DNA from: Azorinus chamasolen
Lineage: Eukaryota; Mollusca; Bivalvia; Cardiida; Solecurtidae
Length of the DNA: 64,000 nt
NCBI GenBank assembly: GCA_963576725.1
Contig: OY755240.1
Span: 30,771,932-30,835,931 of the forward strand
Direction: 5' to 3'
The notes below the pieces were generated by a model. That model ran no database searches and was not told the origin of the DNA. It saw only the letters and a program-made list of their open reading frames with translations. The translations under genes were made by a program, and so were the position numbers. Of the stretch, positions 32,690-43,676 are shown one piece after another; the stretch's first letter is position 1; each line of letters starts with the position of its first letter.

Positions 32690-35600
32690 CAATTCGAAAT
32701 TCTGAGGTTGAACTTCGAAATATTTCGTTATTCGAATAACGAATTGCGAAATGGCTCCGAATTTTATATATAAGTCATAGATTCCACTCTGACTCGGGTC
32801 TAGTGTATCTAAAATATAATTATTACACATTTAAAACTTATTTTGGCCATTTCGTTATTCGGAGGTTGAACTGCGAAATATTTCGTTATTCGAATAACGA
32901 ACTGCGAAATGGCTCTGGATTTTATATAGAAATCATTGATTCCACTATGACATGGGTCTAGTGTGTCTAAAATATCATCTTTGCGGATTTATAACTGGTT
33001 TTGGAAATTTCGTTATTCGGAGGTTGGACTGCGAAATATTTCGTTATTCGAATAACCAACTGCGAAATGGCTCCGGATTTTATATAGAAATCATTGCTTC
33101 CACTATGGCATGGGTCTAGTGTGTCTAAGATATCATTATTACGCATTTAAAACTTATTTTAGCCATTTCGTTATTCGCAGGTTGAACTGCGAAATATTTC
33201 GTTATTCGAATAACGAACTGCGAAATGGCTCCGGCTTTTATATAGAAATCATTGATTCCACTATGGCATGGGTCTAGTGTGTCTAAAATATCATTATTAC
33301 GCATTTAAAACTTATGTTGGCTATTTCGTTAATCGCAGGTTGAACTGCGAAATATTTCGTTATTCGAATAACGAACTGCGAAATGGCTCTGGATTTTATT
33401 TAGAAATCTTTGATTCCACTATGATTTGGGTCTAGGGTATCTAAAATATCATCATTACGCATTATACCTGGTTTTGGCCATTTCGTTATTCGCAGGTTGA
33501 ACTGCGAAATATTTCGTTATTCGAATAAGGAACTGCGAAATGGCTCCGGATTTTATATAGAAATCATTGATTCCACTATGACTTGGGTCTAGGGTATCTA
33601 AAATATCATCTTTGCGCATTTATAGCTGGTTTTGGCCATTTCGTTATTCGGAGGTTGAACTGCGAAATATTTCGTTATTCGAATAACGAACTGCGAAATG
33701 GCTCCGGATTTTATATAGATATCATTGATTCCACTATGACTCGGGTCTAGTGTGTCTAAAATATCATTATTACGCATTTAAAGCTTAGTCTGGCCATCTC
33801 GTTATTCGGAGGTTGAACTGCGAAATATTTCGTTATTCGAATAACGAACTGCGAAATGGCTCCGGATTTTATATAGAAATTATTGATTCCACTATGACAT
33901 GGGTCTAGGGTATCTAATATATCATCTTTGTGCATTTATAACTGGTTTTGGCCATTTCGTTATTCGCAGGTTGAACTGCGAAATATTTCGTTATTCGAAT
34001 AACGAACTGCGAAATGGCTCCGGATTTTATATAGAAACCATTGATTCCACTATTGCTTGGGTCTAGGGTATCTAAAATACCATCATTACGCATTTATAAC
34101 TGGTTTTGGCCATTTCGTTATTCGGAGGTTGAACTACGAAATCTTTCGTTATTCGAATAACCAACTGCGAAATGGCTCTGGATTTTATATACAAATCATT
34201 GATTCCACTATTACTTGGGTCTAGGGTATCTAAAATATCATCTTTGCGCATTTATAGCTGGTTTTGGCCATTTCGTTATTCGGAGGTTAAACTGCAAAAT
34301 ATTTCGTTATTCGAATAACGAACTGCGAAATGGCTCCGGATTGTATATAGAAATCATTGATTCCACTATGACATGGGTCTAGTGTGTCTAAAATATCATT
34401 ATTACGCATTTAAAACTTATTTTGGCCATTTCGTTATTCGGAGGTTGAACTGCGAAATATTTCGTTATTCGAATAACGAACTGCGAAATGGCTCTGGGTT
34501 TTATATAGAAATCATTGATTCCACTATGACATGGGTCTAGTGTGTCTAAAATATCATCATTACGCATTTAAAACTTATTTTGGCCATTTCGTTATTCGCA
34601 GGTTGAACTGCGAAATATTTCGTTATTCGAATAACGAACTGCGAAATGGCTTTGGATTTTATATAGAAATATTTGATTCCACTATGATTTGGGTCTAGGG
34701 TATCTAAAATATCATCATTACGCATTTATAACTGGTTTTGGCCATTTCGTTATTCGGAGGTTGAACTGCGAAATATTTCGTTATTCGAATAACAAACTGC
34801 GAAATGGCTCCGGATTTTATATAGAAATCATTGATTCCACTATGACTTGGGTCTAGGGTATCTAAAATATCATCTTTGCGCATTTAAAGCTGGTTTTGGC
34901 CATTTCGTTATTCGGAGGTTGAATTGCGATATATTTCGTTATTCGAAGAACGAACTGCGAAATGGCTCTGGATTTTGTACAGAAATCATTGATTCCACTA
35001 TGACTCGTGTCTAGTGTGTCTAAAATATCATTATTACGCATTTAAAACTTATTTTGGCCATTTCGTTATTCGCAGGTTGAACTGCGAAATATTTCGTTAT
35101 TCGAATAACGAACTGCGAAATGGCTCTGGATTTTATATAGAAATCATTGATTCCACTATGACATGGATCTAGTGTGTCTAAAATATCATTAATACGCCTT
35201 TAAAACTTATTTTGGCCATTTCGTTATTCGCAGGTTGAACTGCGAAATATTTCGTTATTCGAAGAACGAACTGCGAAATGGCTCTGGATTTTATATAGAA
35301 ATCATTGATTCCACTATGACATGTGTCTAGGGTATCTAAAATATCATCTTTACGCATTTATAACTGCTTTTGGCCATTTCGTTATTCGGAGATTGAACTG
35401 CGAAATATTTCGTTATTCGAATAACGAACTGCGAAATGGCTCCGGATTTTATATAGAAATTATTGATTCCACTATGACTTGGGTCTAGGGTATCTAATAT
35501 ATCATCTTTGCGCATTTATAACTGGTTTTGGCCATTTCGTTATTCGGAGGTTGAATTGCGAAATATTTCGTTATTCGAATAACGAAATGCGAAATGGTCC

Positions 35601-35850
35601 CGTATTTATTATATATAAATCATTGCTTCCACTATGAAGGGGGTCTAGTGTGTTTAAAATATCATATTTACCCATTTAAAACTTAATTTGGCCATTTCGT
35701 TATTCGGAGGTTGAACTGCGAAATATTTCGCTATTCGAATAACGAACTGCGAAATGACTCCGTATTTAATATATAAATCATTGATTCCACTATGACTGGG
35801 GCCTACGGTGTCTAAAATATTATCTCTGATAATTTATAATTAATTTGTAT
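32690..35850. repeat. 158-bp satellite array, inverted, about 20 copies
   Basis: Each unit reads GGCCATTTCGTTATTCGGAG, TTGAACTGCGAAATATTTCG, the palindrome, then GGCTCCGGATTTTATATAGA and GGGTCTAGTGTGTCTAAAAT, the reverse complement of the left-arm unit. Variants GGAGGTTG and GCAGGTTG alternate. Some units have ACTGGTTTTGG where others have ACTTATTTTGG. Confidence 0.95.
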
Positions 35851-36270
35851 CATTTCGTTATTCGAATAACGAACTGCGAAATATTTCGTTATTCGAATAA
35901 CGAACTGCGAAATATTTCGTTATTCAAATAATGATCTGCAAAATGGCTCTGGAATTAATATATTAATCTTTGATTTCACTATGACTGCATGGGGTGTACA
36001 GTGTCTAAAATTTCATCATTGAACATTAATAACTTACTTTGACCATGTCGTTATTCAGAGGTAGAACAACTACGAAATATTTCGTTATTCAAATGGCTCC
36101 GGATTGTATATACATGATTTGATTTACATATGAGTTAGATCTACAGTGTCTTGAATATATTCGGATATTGAACTAGGACCTAATTTGTTATTCGAATGAA
36201 AACTGCAAAGTGGCCTGACTTTTATATGTACCCGCGATAATCCGGTTCTGCAGTATCTAGAATATAATTA

Positions 36271-36475
36271 CAGTAAAACCCCTCTAATGCGAACACCAAA
36301 ATGGGGCATAATTCTGTCTGGCAGAGACAGGTGGTAGCTTAATGCAGAACGAAAGTTATGCAGAAAACTCCTATAGGAACTTTCTGCATTACTTTCATCC
36401 TGCATTAAGCTACCACCTGCTAATACAGACACCTATGGTTATTATGTTAGTGTTCGCATTAGAGGGGTTCTACTG
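36271..36475. mobile_element. Family A MITE in the right arm
   Basis: CAGTAAAACCCCTCTAATGC faces GCATTAGAGGGGTTCTACTG, flanked by TA. It is the inverted counterpart of the insertion at 19,311 in the same neighbouring sequence, so it is one ancestral insertion present in both arms. Confidence 0.9.
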
Positions 36476-36668
36476 TACTGTTAATTTATAGCTCAATTGA
36501 CCATTTCGTTATTCGTAAATTGAATTGCAAACTATTTCGTTATTCACATGCGAATAACGAACTGCGAAATATTTCGTTGTTCGTTATTCGAATAACGAAC
36601 TGCGAAATATTTCGCAGTTCGTTATTCGAATAACGAACTGCGAACTGCGAACTGGCAGCCAACTTCTG

Positions 36669-36812
36669 AAACGACCACGACAAAGAGGTCCTATTCTGGG
36701 TTTTAAAGGCAGGTTGTAGATTTATGCAGGACGAAAGTTATACAGAAAGCTCACGAGAAGAGCTTTCTGTTTTACTTTTGTCATGCATTAAGCGACCACC
36801 TGCTTTTTGAGG
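36669..36812. mobile_element. Family A remnant next to the right end
   Basis: ACGACCACGACAAAGAGG then GGCAGGTTGTAGATTTATGC and the hairpin AGAAAGCTCACGAGAAGAGC. The left terminus is missing here. Something like it (CAGTGAAAAATCTTGG, 19,099) lies just left of the fold-back element. Confidence 0.55.
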
Positions 36813-37060
36813 ACATACATTTGTGTATATGTATATTCACAATCTGACAATCAAACTGCAAAAGATAATCCCCGAATATTCGATGAATTTGTGTTCTAGC
36901 GTGCACCGATACGCAGTGTGTACTCAAGGCCTCGTTCAATGGTCTAGTCTTTGAAGTAACACAAGTAAATTGTAGACCCTATGCCGCCTATACCGATGAT
37001 AATGATAATATTTCAAATACGCACTTTGAAATACAGCATGCAGCGAGCCGAATTACAGTA

Positions 37061-37372
37061 CAGTAGAACCTGTCTTAACCCTTCGCTTGCTATTCACGTC
37101 AATATACCTACCTGTAAATTGTGAAGAACCAGATGAGACAGCTCATCAGGGTCTGCATTATTTACAAGTTGATTGTGCAACCAGTGCACTCCACAGCAGT
37201 GTACTTGTACACAGTGAAGATATATGTAATTATACAACAGGACATGGGACTAAAGAAGGAGAAATGTTTTTTTTTTAAATTCAGCAAGAGAATGTTTAAG
37301 CGGCCACTCATTTATTTAACATAGCTGTCTAAAAATGTGGTTGCTTAATGCAGGGTACAAATATTATATTCA
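37061..37372. mobile_element. Family A MITE split by a family C MITE
   Basis: CAGTAGAACCTGTCTTAA, then the family C insert (37,079-37,295), then TTAAGCGGCCACTCATTTAT and GTGGTTGCTTAATGCAGGG. The right half is lost after about 37,372. Confidence 0.75.
37079..37295. mobile_element. Family C MITE nested at a TTAA
   Basis: TTAA duplicates at 37,075 and 37,296. Ends CCCTTCGCTTGCTATTCACG and TTCAGCAAGAGAATG. The hairpin is partly deleted (CCAGATGAGACAGCTCATCA). Confidence 0.85.
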
Positions 37373-37489
37373 TGAAGCGACCAATTCACGTATAAATGTT
37401 CATAAGGGAATGGGTTAACACTTAACATCAACTCTATTCATATAAGACTCTGCCCATCCAATACGAGCATTACTTTCACCTTGGATTAA

Positions 37490-37721
37490 CCCTTTCTCGG
37501 TTCAATATTTATGTAAGAAATAATAAATCAGACATAAGCATTTCCAATTTGTTATAATGGTACATGAACACATGTTTTTTTAACGTAGAAGAAACTGAAA
37601 AATCACTTCTATATAATGACATAAGCAAATAGAGCAGATCCTGATCCGACGGCTCCTACAGGAGCCTTTGATCTGGATATTTCCTAGTTGGCGTAAAAAG
37701 GCGTCGTTATGGAGTAAAAAC
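37490..37721. mobile_element. Family B MITE, TTAA flanks intact
   Basis: TTAA at 37,486 and 37,722. Opens CCTTTCTCGGTTCAATATT; hairpin CGACGGCTCCTACAGGAGCC; the right end GTTATGGAGTAAAAAC is slightly mutated. Confidence 0.8.
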
Positions 37722-37839
37722 TTAAAGATATTCAATAATGATATCTAATGCAATGGAAAACAGCATCATATCTAAAATATAAAAGCATAGAGACCACAGC
37801 CTGATCAGACAGTTACTATAGTAGCTGTCTGATCTTTGT

Positions 37840-38600
37840 CGACTCCGTGTACAAAAGTGAGGAAATGCATGACTCTGAAGTAAAGGGTCAAAGCTATCTA
37901 TAGATATCTAATATGAAATCACTTGCATGCCGCTGATACATATCATTTATCTCTTCTTTTACATGTTTTAATCCATTACTCCCTGCATATTCATGTTAGA
38001 CATAACAGAATACATGATATTTTGGCCATGGCAGAAACGGTAGAATCAATTCTACATAATTACATAAGCAAACAGAACAGACCCCGATCAGAGGTCTCCT
38101 ACAGGAGCGTCTGATCTGATCTAGGACTACAGTTGAACTTCGATATCTCGAACTCGGATAACTCGACTTCGGGATAACTCAAACTAAAAGTTCCGTTCTT
38201 TCAACATCTTACAATACAGAATTGCTCTAAAATGTATCACTATGCATATTTAGAAACACATTTAAATGCTTAATGCAGGTCTACAGTAATGCTGAAAGCT
38301 CCTGCAGGAGCTTTCAACATTTCTGTAGACCTGCATTAAGCTATGAACTTGAGAAAGTGTCCAGGTTATAATTCGGATAACTCGAATTTTTGTTATCTCG
38401 AACTAATTTATGTAGTCACTTGAAGTTCGAGATATCGACGTTCAACTGTATTTACTTTGCAAAGGCGTTGAAAGGGGCATTCATAGAGTTACGGCTTCAG
38501 ACAAAAATAATAATCGAAATGAAGGTTGCATACAGTAGAACCTGTTGCTACCACAAAAAAATAAGTATAGTTCTAGCTGGTACATCTCTAAATAGGTTCA
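37840..38600. repeat. Duplicated segment, copy 1, right block
   Basis: Matches 51,885-52,340: AAGGGTCAAAGCTAT, CTAATATGAAATCACTT, TTTATCTCTTCTTTTACAT, ATTCATGTTAGA, CAGAGGTCTCCTACAGGAGC and AGTATAGTTCTAG occur in the same order. A family D MITE interrupts it at 38,130. The segment includes a shared family B remnant. Confidence 0.85.
38130..38448. mobile_element. Family D MITE with an empty-site paralogue
   Basis: CAGTTGAACTTCGATATCTC faces GAGATATCGACGTTCAACTG, with TA on both sides. Its core, AATGCAGGTCTACAGTAATG and GAAAGCTCCTGCAGGAGC, is the family A core on different ends. Copy 2 reads GGACTACTTAGATTGCAAAG straight through this point (about 52,191). Confidence 0.85.
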
Positions 38601-38618
38601 TCAGGGTTGAAGAATTAA

Positions 38619-38853
38619 CCCTTTCCCTGATGAATATTTATGTAGGAAATAATAACGTCATGAATATTAATAAGATTATGTTTATAATGGCATACAAACA
38701 CCTGAAATTTTGGCTCAGGCAGAAGCTATAGAATCAGATCTATATAACACCATCAGCAAACTGATTAGACCCTGATCAGACGGCTCCTATACGTCTGATC
38801 TTGGTCTACTCTATTTGCAGATGCGTCAAAATGCGCTTACATAAGGGAATGGG
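38619..38853. mobile_element. Family B MITE, best-preserved copy
   Basis: TTAA at 38,615 and 38,854. Ends CCCTTTCCCTGATGAATATT and TTACATAAGGGAATGGG. Internal landmarks GACGTCATGAATATTAATAA, ATCAGATCTATATAA and GACGGCTCC recur in all long B copies. Confidence 0.9.
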
Positions 38854-38959
38854 TTAATTCTTTTGAGTAGGTGTCTTTATTGCAGATCCAAATGTGTGTT
38901 TACCATGTGACAGTTTTAATCATCGGCGATGGTCATCTTCAGAATGTGACCATTGGTGA

Positions 38960-39830
38960 CGTCACTGCTGGACTGGTTCGCTACTGGACTGGTTATGTCC
39001 CGTAGCGAACAGAGGTATGTAGATCCCACTTAGGGCGTAGGCTCCCTGGTCCCGGTTCATGTCAGGTGCATGCTCCTTGATTTTAATCGATTCCTTCATC
39101 TGCCTTGTCTTCTACCCACTATACTGACCCCCTCCCAGTCTATCACATTATTCATTGTTGTTGCATGGTCTGTTATTGGACTTTTGTTGTAAATGTTTTC
39201 TGCCATTTTATTTCCTGTTCCTGTTTGTGTCTGTGGCATCAACGTCTTTTCCGTGTTCGCTCAGCCTAGTACCAAGCTTCCGTCCTGTCCTTCCGATATA
39301 AACCACTCCACACTTATTCTCCTTTTCTACGGATCAACACTTTTCGTAGAATACTTATGGGCACATAGCAGTGGTAGTACCGTGTTTCCTCATGAACAGG
39401 GCTACACTCTCGGGAAGGTTCTGCATATATGGTATCACAGTCATACCTTTTGACTTGGTCGTGTCTTCCTTTTTTCTTCTTGTCTCTCGTCCTGTCTCCT
39501 TGTGGTTTCTAGGATAAGTGTCCTCACTACACTCACTTTGTGTTGTAATGAGATATTGGTCAGTGTGTGTCTTTTCCTGCCATCATAGTGTCCAAGAAAG
39601 CAATTTCACAATTGTTTTCCTCCTCAGGGGTAAATAATGCTACCGGCAATGTCAAATGTTCTGTGACATGGTTCACTTGTCCCGTTTTTTGATTATCTCC
39701 AGTATGTCGTCTACATATCTTTTCCATAGACGGGGTGCATATGTGATTGGTGCTGTTGCTCTTGCCTGCTGTTCTAAAACTCCATAAAAAGGTTGGCGAC
39801 GATTGATGAAAGACTTCCGATCGTATCAGC
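38960..39830 (-). pseudogene. Penelope-like retroelement, RT end and GIY-YIG domain
   Basis: Reading the minus strand from 39,830: SLSSIVANLFMEFLEQQA, then LWKRYVDDILEIIKK, whose YVDD is reverse transcriptase motif C. Next come IAFLDTMM and THTDQYL, typical of Penelope-like reverse transcriptases. After frameshifts, CGVVYIGRTGRKLGTRLSEH near 39,310-39,250 is the start of a GIY-YIG endonuclease. The tail has ESIKIKEHAPDMNRDQGAYA followed by LSGIYIPL. The enzymes would copy RNA at a nicked target and cut DNA for integration. At least five frame breaks make it dead. Only the 3' part of an element is present. Confidence 0.85.
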
Positions 39831-40199
39831 TTTCTCCTGCGGTAAGTTCCAAGTTGCTTGGTTTAAACATATTTTATCTATAAATATTTGCATAATGCTG
39901 TAATGATGACACAAAGGAAAAGAAAAAAGATGGAAACGAAAGCAAGACTGCTTATTTTGTTTCACTCCCAACACCGTAAAAACTACACTCGCTTTATTCA
40001 GAAATTATTGTATAATGTTAATTTGCACTGAAAAACTGAATTAATTCAGCAGAATATATCAGCTTACACAAAAACCTTTTAGAAAAAGATACATTAGATA
40101 AAAAGAAAAAACTAAATAGATAAAAAAGAAACGATAGTTGACACACATATGTGGAGAGGTCTAGGATTCTGAGCAGAACAAGCATACCGGTATTCGAAA

Positions 40200-40876
40200 G
40201 AAGATGAGCGTTACCGAGTTTTTTAGAATCGTTTTTAGGTTTGGATAAACCGATGTAAGGAATCGACTAAAATGATGCTTGTACCATAATTTAAAAGAGG
40301 ATCACCAAACAGAAAGACAGAAAAGGACGGAGTAGTGAATCTGGCAACATCATCAAAAAGTTATTTCCTTTGGTTGGTATATTTGCAACAGCTTAAGATG
40401 AAGTGCGATGCGTTCTCAACGAGGCCACATGTACACAAGGCAGTGTCAGAGATGTTCTTTGAGAAGAGGTCATAGTTCAAGGAACTGCAGTTTGTACGAA
40501 GCCTTGTGTGCAGGAGCTGATGTTTTCTGACACCGTAATAAAAATGTTTGGGAACAGTTGGCAGATTGCTATTCAAAGACCTTTTGAATGCATATAGAGT
40601 AGAAGATTGCTTTGCATTTTCGGGGAGATTGTTCCATTCCTGTATTGTTGCAGAGAGAAAAGAGTTGCTATAATGGGTTGTGCGACAGGCAAGAGCTTGA
40701 ATATCACCAGCGTTTCTTAAATTGTATCGAGAAACACTTCCAACCGCTCCAGATACGATTTTCGTGAGGTATTGGGGAGTTAAATGAAACACTATTTTAT
40801 AAAAGAGAATAAGTCTCTGGCGCTTGTGTATTTGTTGGTGTTTTCTGTGTTCTTCTCGTGTGTTTGGTTGTGTGCG

Positions 40877-40970
<94 letters not shown>

Positions 40971-40999
40971 GTGCGTGCGTGCGTGCGTGCGTGCGTGCG

Positions 41000-41034
<35 letters not shown>

Positions 41035-41640
41035 TGAAGTGCTGTCTATCGATGTGTTGGTGGTGTTTGCGTCTTGTATGTGTGTGTGTGTATGTGTATT
41101 AATTGCTATATAAATTGCTTTCTGTCGGTGTTTTGGTGATGGTGGCGTTTTGTGTTTGGCTTTTCCTGCTTGACTTTACTACTTTTTCATAGTATCACCG
41201 TATTCTATAATAGGTCTAATGAAAGATATGTAGATTGTTTCAATGGAATATCTGTCCAAAATGAATTTAAGCTTTCGCATGACATTTATTCTTGTCCGTG
41301 CCTTAGTAGCAATATATCCGATATGACAGTGCCATGTTAGATCACGTGAGAGATGAGCGCCAAGGTGCTTATGTGAATCTACTTAAGGAATTTAATGGTC
41401 TTGCATATATACGGGTGGGTGAACATTTCGAGACATATTTCTCGAGATGATTAACTTCCAAGTTGCTTGTTCCGTAGCTACGATGAAATCATTAATAGGA
41501 ATGTTATCCATTGGCTAAAATATTTGTTTCATGAACTGTTAACGTTTTACTAGATAAATGTCTTACCCATTTTTCTGCCTTAGCGACGTCCTTTTAAACT
41601 GAATCCAAACTTTTCTTCTCCTTCCATCGTTTCAATTTCT
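40200..41640 (-). pseudogene. LINE 3' part, split by a microsatellite
   Basis: On the minus strand, bases 41,420-41,195 read HPPVYMQDH, then VDSHKHLGAHLSRDLTWH, TRINVMRKLKFILDRYSIET and FIRPIIEYGD, the post-catalytic region of a LINE reverse transcriptase. Reading resumes at 40,830 with HKRQRLILFYKIVFHLTPQY and runs 143 codons through YNLRNAGDIQALACR, IQEWNNLPENAKQS, LHTRLRTNCSSLNYDLFSKN and a CTCGLVENASHFILSC knuckle. A stop follows NQRK, then LFDDVARFTTPSF. Between the halves sit the TG/TGCG microsatellite and unalignable sequence. RT catalytic motifs are not present. Confidence 0.85.
40865..41040. repeat. (TG)n followed by (TGCG)n microsatellite
   Basis: About 100 bp of TG repeats grade into about 65 bp of GTGC repeats. 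The cysteine/valine-rich frames across it are artefacts. It lies inside the minus-strand LINE. Confidence 0.95.
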
Positions 41641-43140
41641 CCAAATGACGCCATTTTGTTTGTTGATGTTCCGTATCACATGTCCGGTTCAGAAACGAGA
41701 TTATGACGCACCGTCTGTCGCTATGCCCTTGTGACAACTCCTTCTCTGCTACTTAAACGCTCTCGAAGCAATGCCAGTCTTGTTCTGTTTATTATTGCAG
41801 CCCCATTGGATGTTTTAATGGGACATTTCATTTTTAAACTGGGAAGGGTTATACCTTCATCTTTGCACCGTAACGTAACCACAATATGATTGCGAAGTCG
41901 CGTGTCATATGTAGTTATTATGATATAATAAATAAAATGTCAGGATAGTTTGTGTTTTAGTTTTTGAACCCATTTTTCGGCTTGAACATGTCGATATACT
42001 TCTATGTTGTCCTATAAAAGTTCTTATACAAGGGGAAATATCCCTATACACTAACACCTAGAATACCCACTAACATCACGTGACAGGATTCAAATATCAA
42101 TACACTTGGCTTTGTTATGCGCGGGTGCAACTTGGCATATCATAGTAATTCCTTGAGTCATTTATATTATGAAATCAAGTAAATATAACCTATTTATTAT
42201 CATGAACATTATCTTCATTATCACCTTCATTGTCACTTTTTGTATCATTTATAATTCCATTATTTTTATTAAATATTAGGTTCTTGATTTGTCAATGTGT
42301 AGTGTTGTGTAAAGTGGCCTACAACGTGTTAAACACACGTGCTTCTCCATTATTTACTTACTAAGAACTGAAAGCTTTATATTTGTTATACATTTCATAT
42401 ATGAATGCCCAATTCCTATATTTTTCAGGTGGTTGTTGTGTTACAACCACATAAATACCGTATAATGGGTATTTTTTACTGCTGTAAAAGTTTACGGATT
42501 TGGGGTAAAAACACATGATTTGATTTTATATGACTTTTATTTTTACGAATCCATGAAGACACGTAAAAAATTAGCTCATCAAAAGTTTACATCATTAAAA
42601 ATTCACAATAAAGAGTTTGGTTAATACAAAGTCGACTGTATGTTGCAGTTTGACAAGTGTTCACACCTACCACGGTAACCGTACAGCAAACACATGTACC
42701 GGCTATCGCCCTGGGCATCAAACAACATAATTGACCATACTTGTACTACATGTACAAATGTATCCCAATGTTTGTTATGGTCCAGTGTTCTGCCAACGAC
42801 GACCACTGCCGCAGAAATGAAGTTGGTAAATAAAATATACGTTATGAGCGCCATGAAAAAAGTCGGATGAGTCCAAAAGCAATAGGGACAAAACTGATGC
42901 AGGAATGGTACCCCGCTTTATCTGACAAATTCAGTAAGTGACTGAAACCAGCTACAATATCGTAATCAGTTAGTAACCGTGCATCTGATTGGATGATTGT
43001 CTCATTTCCTCTCGTATCTTTTGATTTCGGCCAATAGAAACGTTTGTCAGATAATGTGTATGCTGATAGCATATTACACAATGCACTGAAACACATGTGC
43101 ACTATATGCATAGGTATTAACAATAACACGTCGCTCTAGT
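41641..43140. other. No recognisable feature
   Basis: AT-rich sequence. Short open frames on the minus strand at 42,621-43,129 have no motif, splice context or repeat support that I can see. Confidence 0.5.
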
Positions 43141-43676
43141 GTATCGGAAGATTAGGGTAACTTTGATAAGATGGTAACTTTGAAGAGAAGGGGTGTGCGC
43201 ATGCGCCAGGAAGTGGACTGACAGTTCTTGAGCTCTCGAAAAAACATCTGGTTTTCTGTGAAAAATCGTCGTTTACTTTAAAAATTTCATTTGTAGCATA
43301 ACAAAATATTTCTGTATAAATTACAATTCACGAAATTTCAAATATCACCACTAAAGAGAAGCTTGTAAAAACAGCTGTTCGTAAGTAAACCTCCCGCCAG
43401 GTTGGTCACATGATCTATTTTGTGTATTGAAAGGTGACTTCCGGTATAAACAAACAGCACCCTACGAAATCCTACCCATGTGTTTCGATGTCTCATCATT
43501 ACTAACATTGCTCATTTGTGTGTCCACCATGTAGTGACCCAGGGCAGCAACTGGGTACGAAGATAATCTCATCCGTATTTAACAAATGTGTCAGTGTGTT
43601 GTCTTCACAGGTCCAGTCCAATCACAGCACCAGTAAGTCACTTTTCTCTACAATCATCAATGTACATGAAACCACA

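Larger units (their letters stand above)
19121..36665. mobile_element. 17.5-kb fold-back element with satellite arms
   Basis: The left end AAGTTGGCTGCCAGTTCGCA is the exact inverse of the right end TGCGAACTGGCAGCCAACTT. From both ends inward the order is the same: palindromic TTCGTTATTCGAATAACGAA blocks, a family A MITE at the same site, a decayed half unit, then a 158-bp satellite array. The arms are 5.6 kb (left) and 4.6 kb (right) around a 7.3-kb spacer holding a transposase-like exon. This architecture resembles Foldback- and Galileo-type transposons, whose long inverted ends are tandem arrays (family knowledge). No target duplication is certain: the left flank reads GCGTT and the right flank CTGAAACG. 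An alternative is an inverted duplication of a satellite block not mobilised as a unit. Confidence 0.7.
32090..36665. repeat. Right arm of the fold-back element
   Basis: Inverse of the left arm. The inner degraded units (32,090-32,650) include a run of CGAATAACGAACTGCGAAAT blocks. Then come about 20 regular 158-bp units to roughly 35,850, degraded units to 36,230, the family A MITE (36,271-36,475) and the terminal palindromic blocks (36,490-36,665). Confidence 0.85.

Noticed and set aside
40784..41113. Cysteine- and valine-rich 109-codon frame
   Set aside because: Encoded by TG and TGCG microsatellite inside a dead LINE.
42621..43129. Possible small membrane proteins on the minus strand
   Set aside because: Short overlapping frames with no supporting signal and no repeat-free homology that I can recognise.
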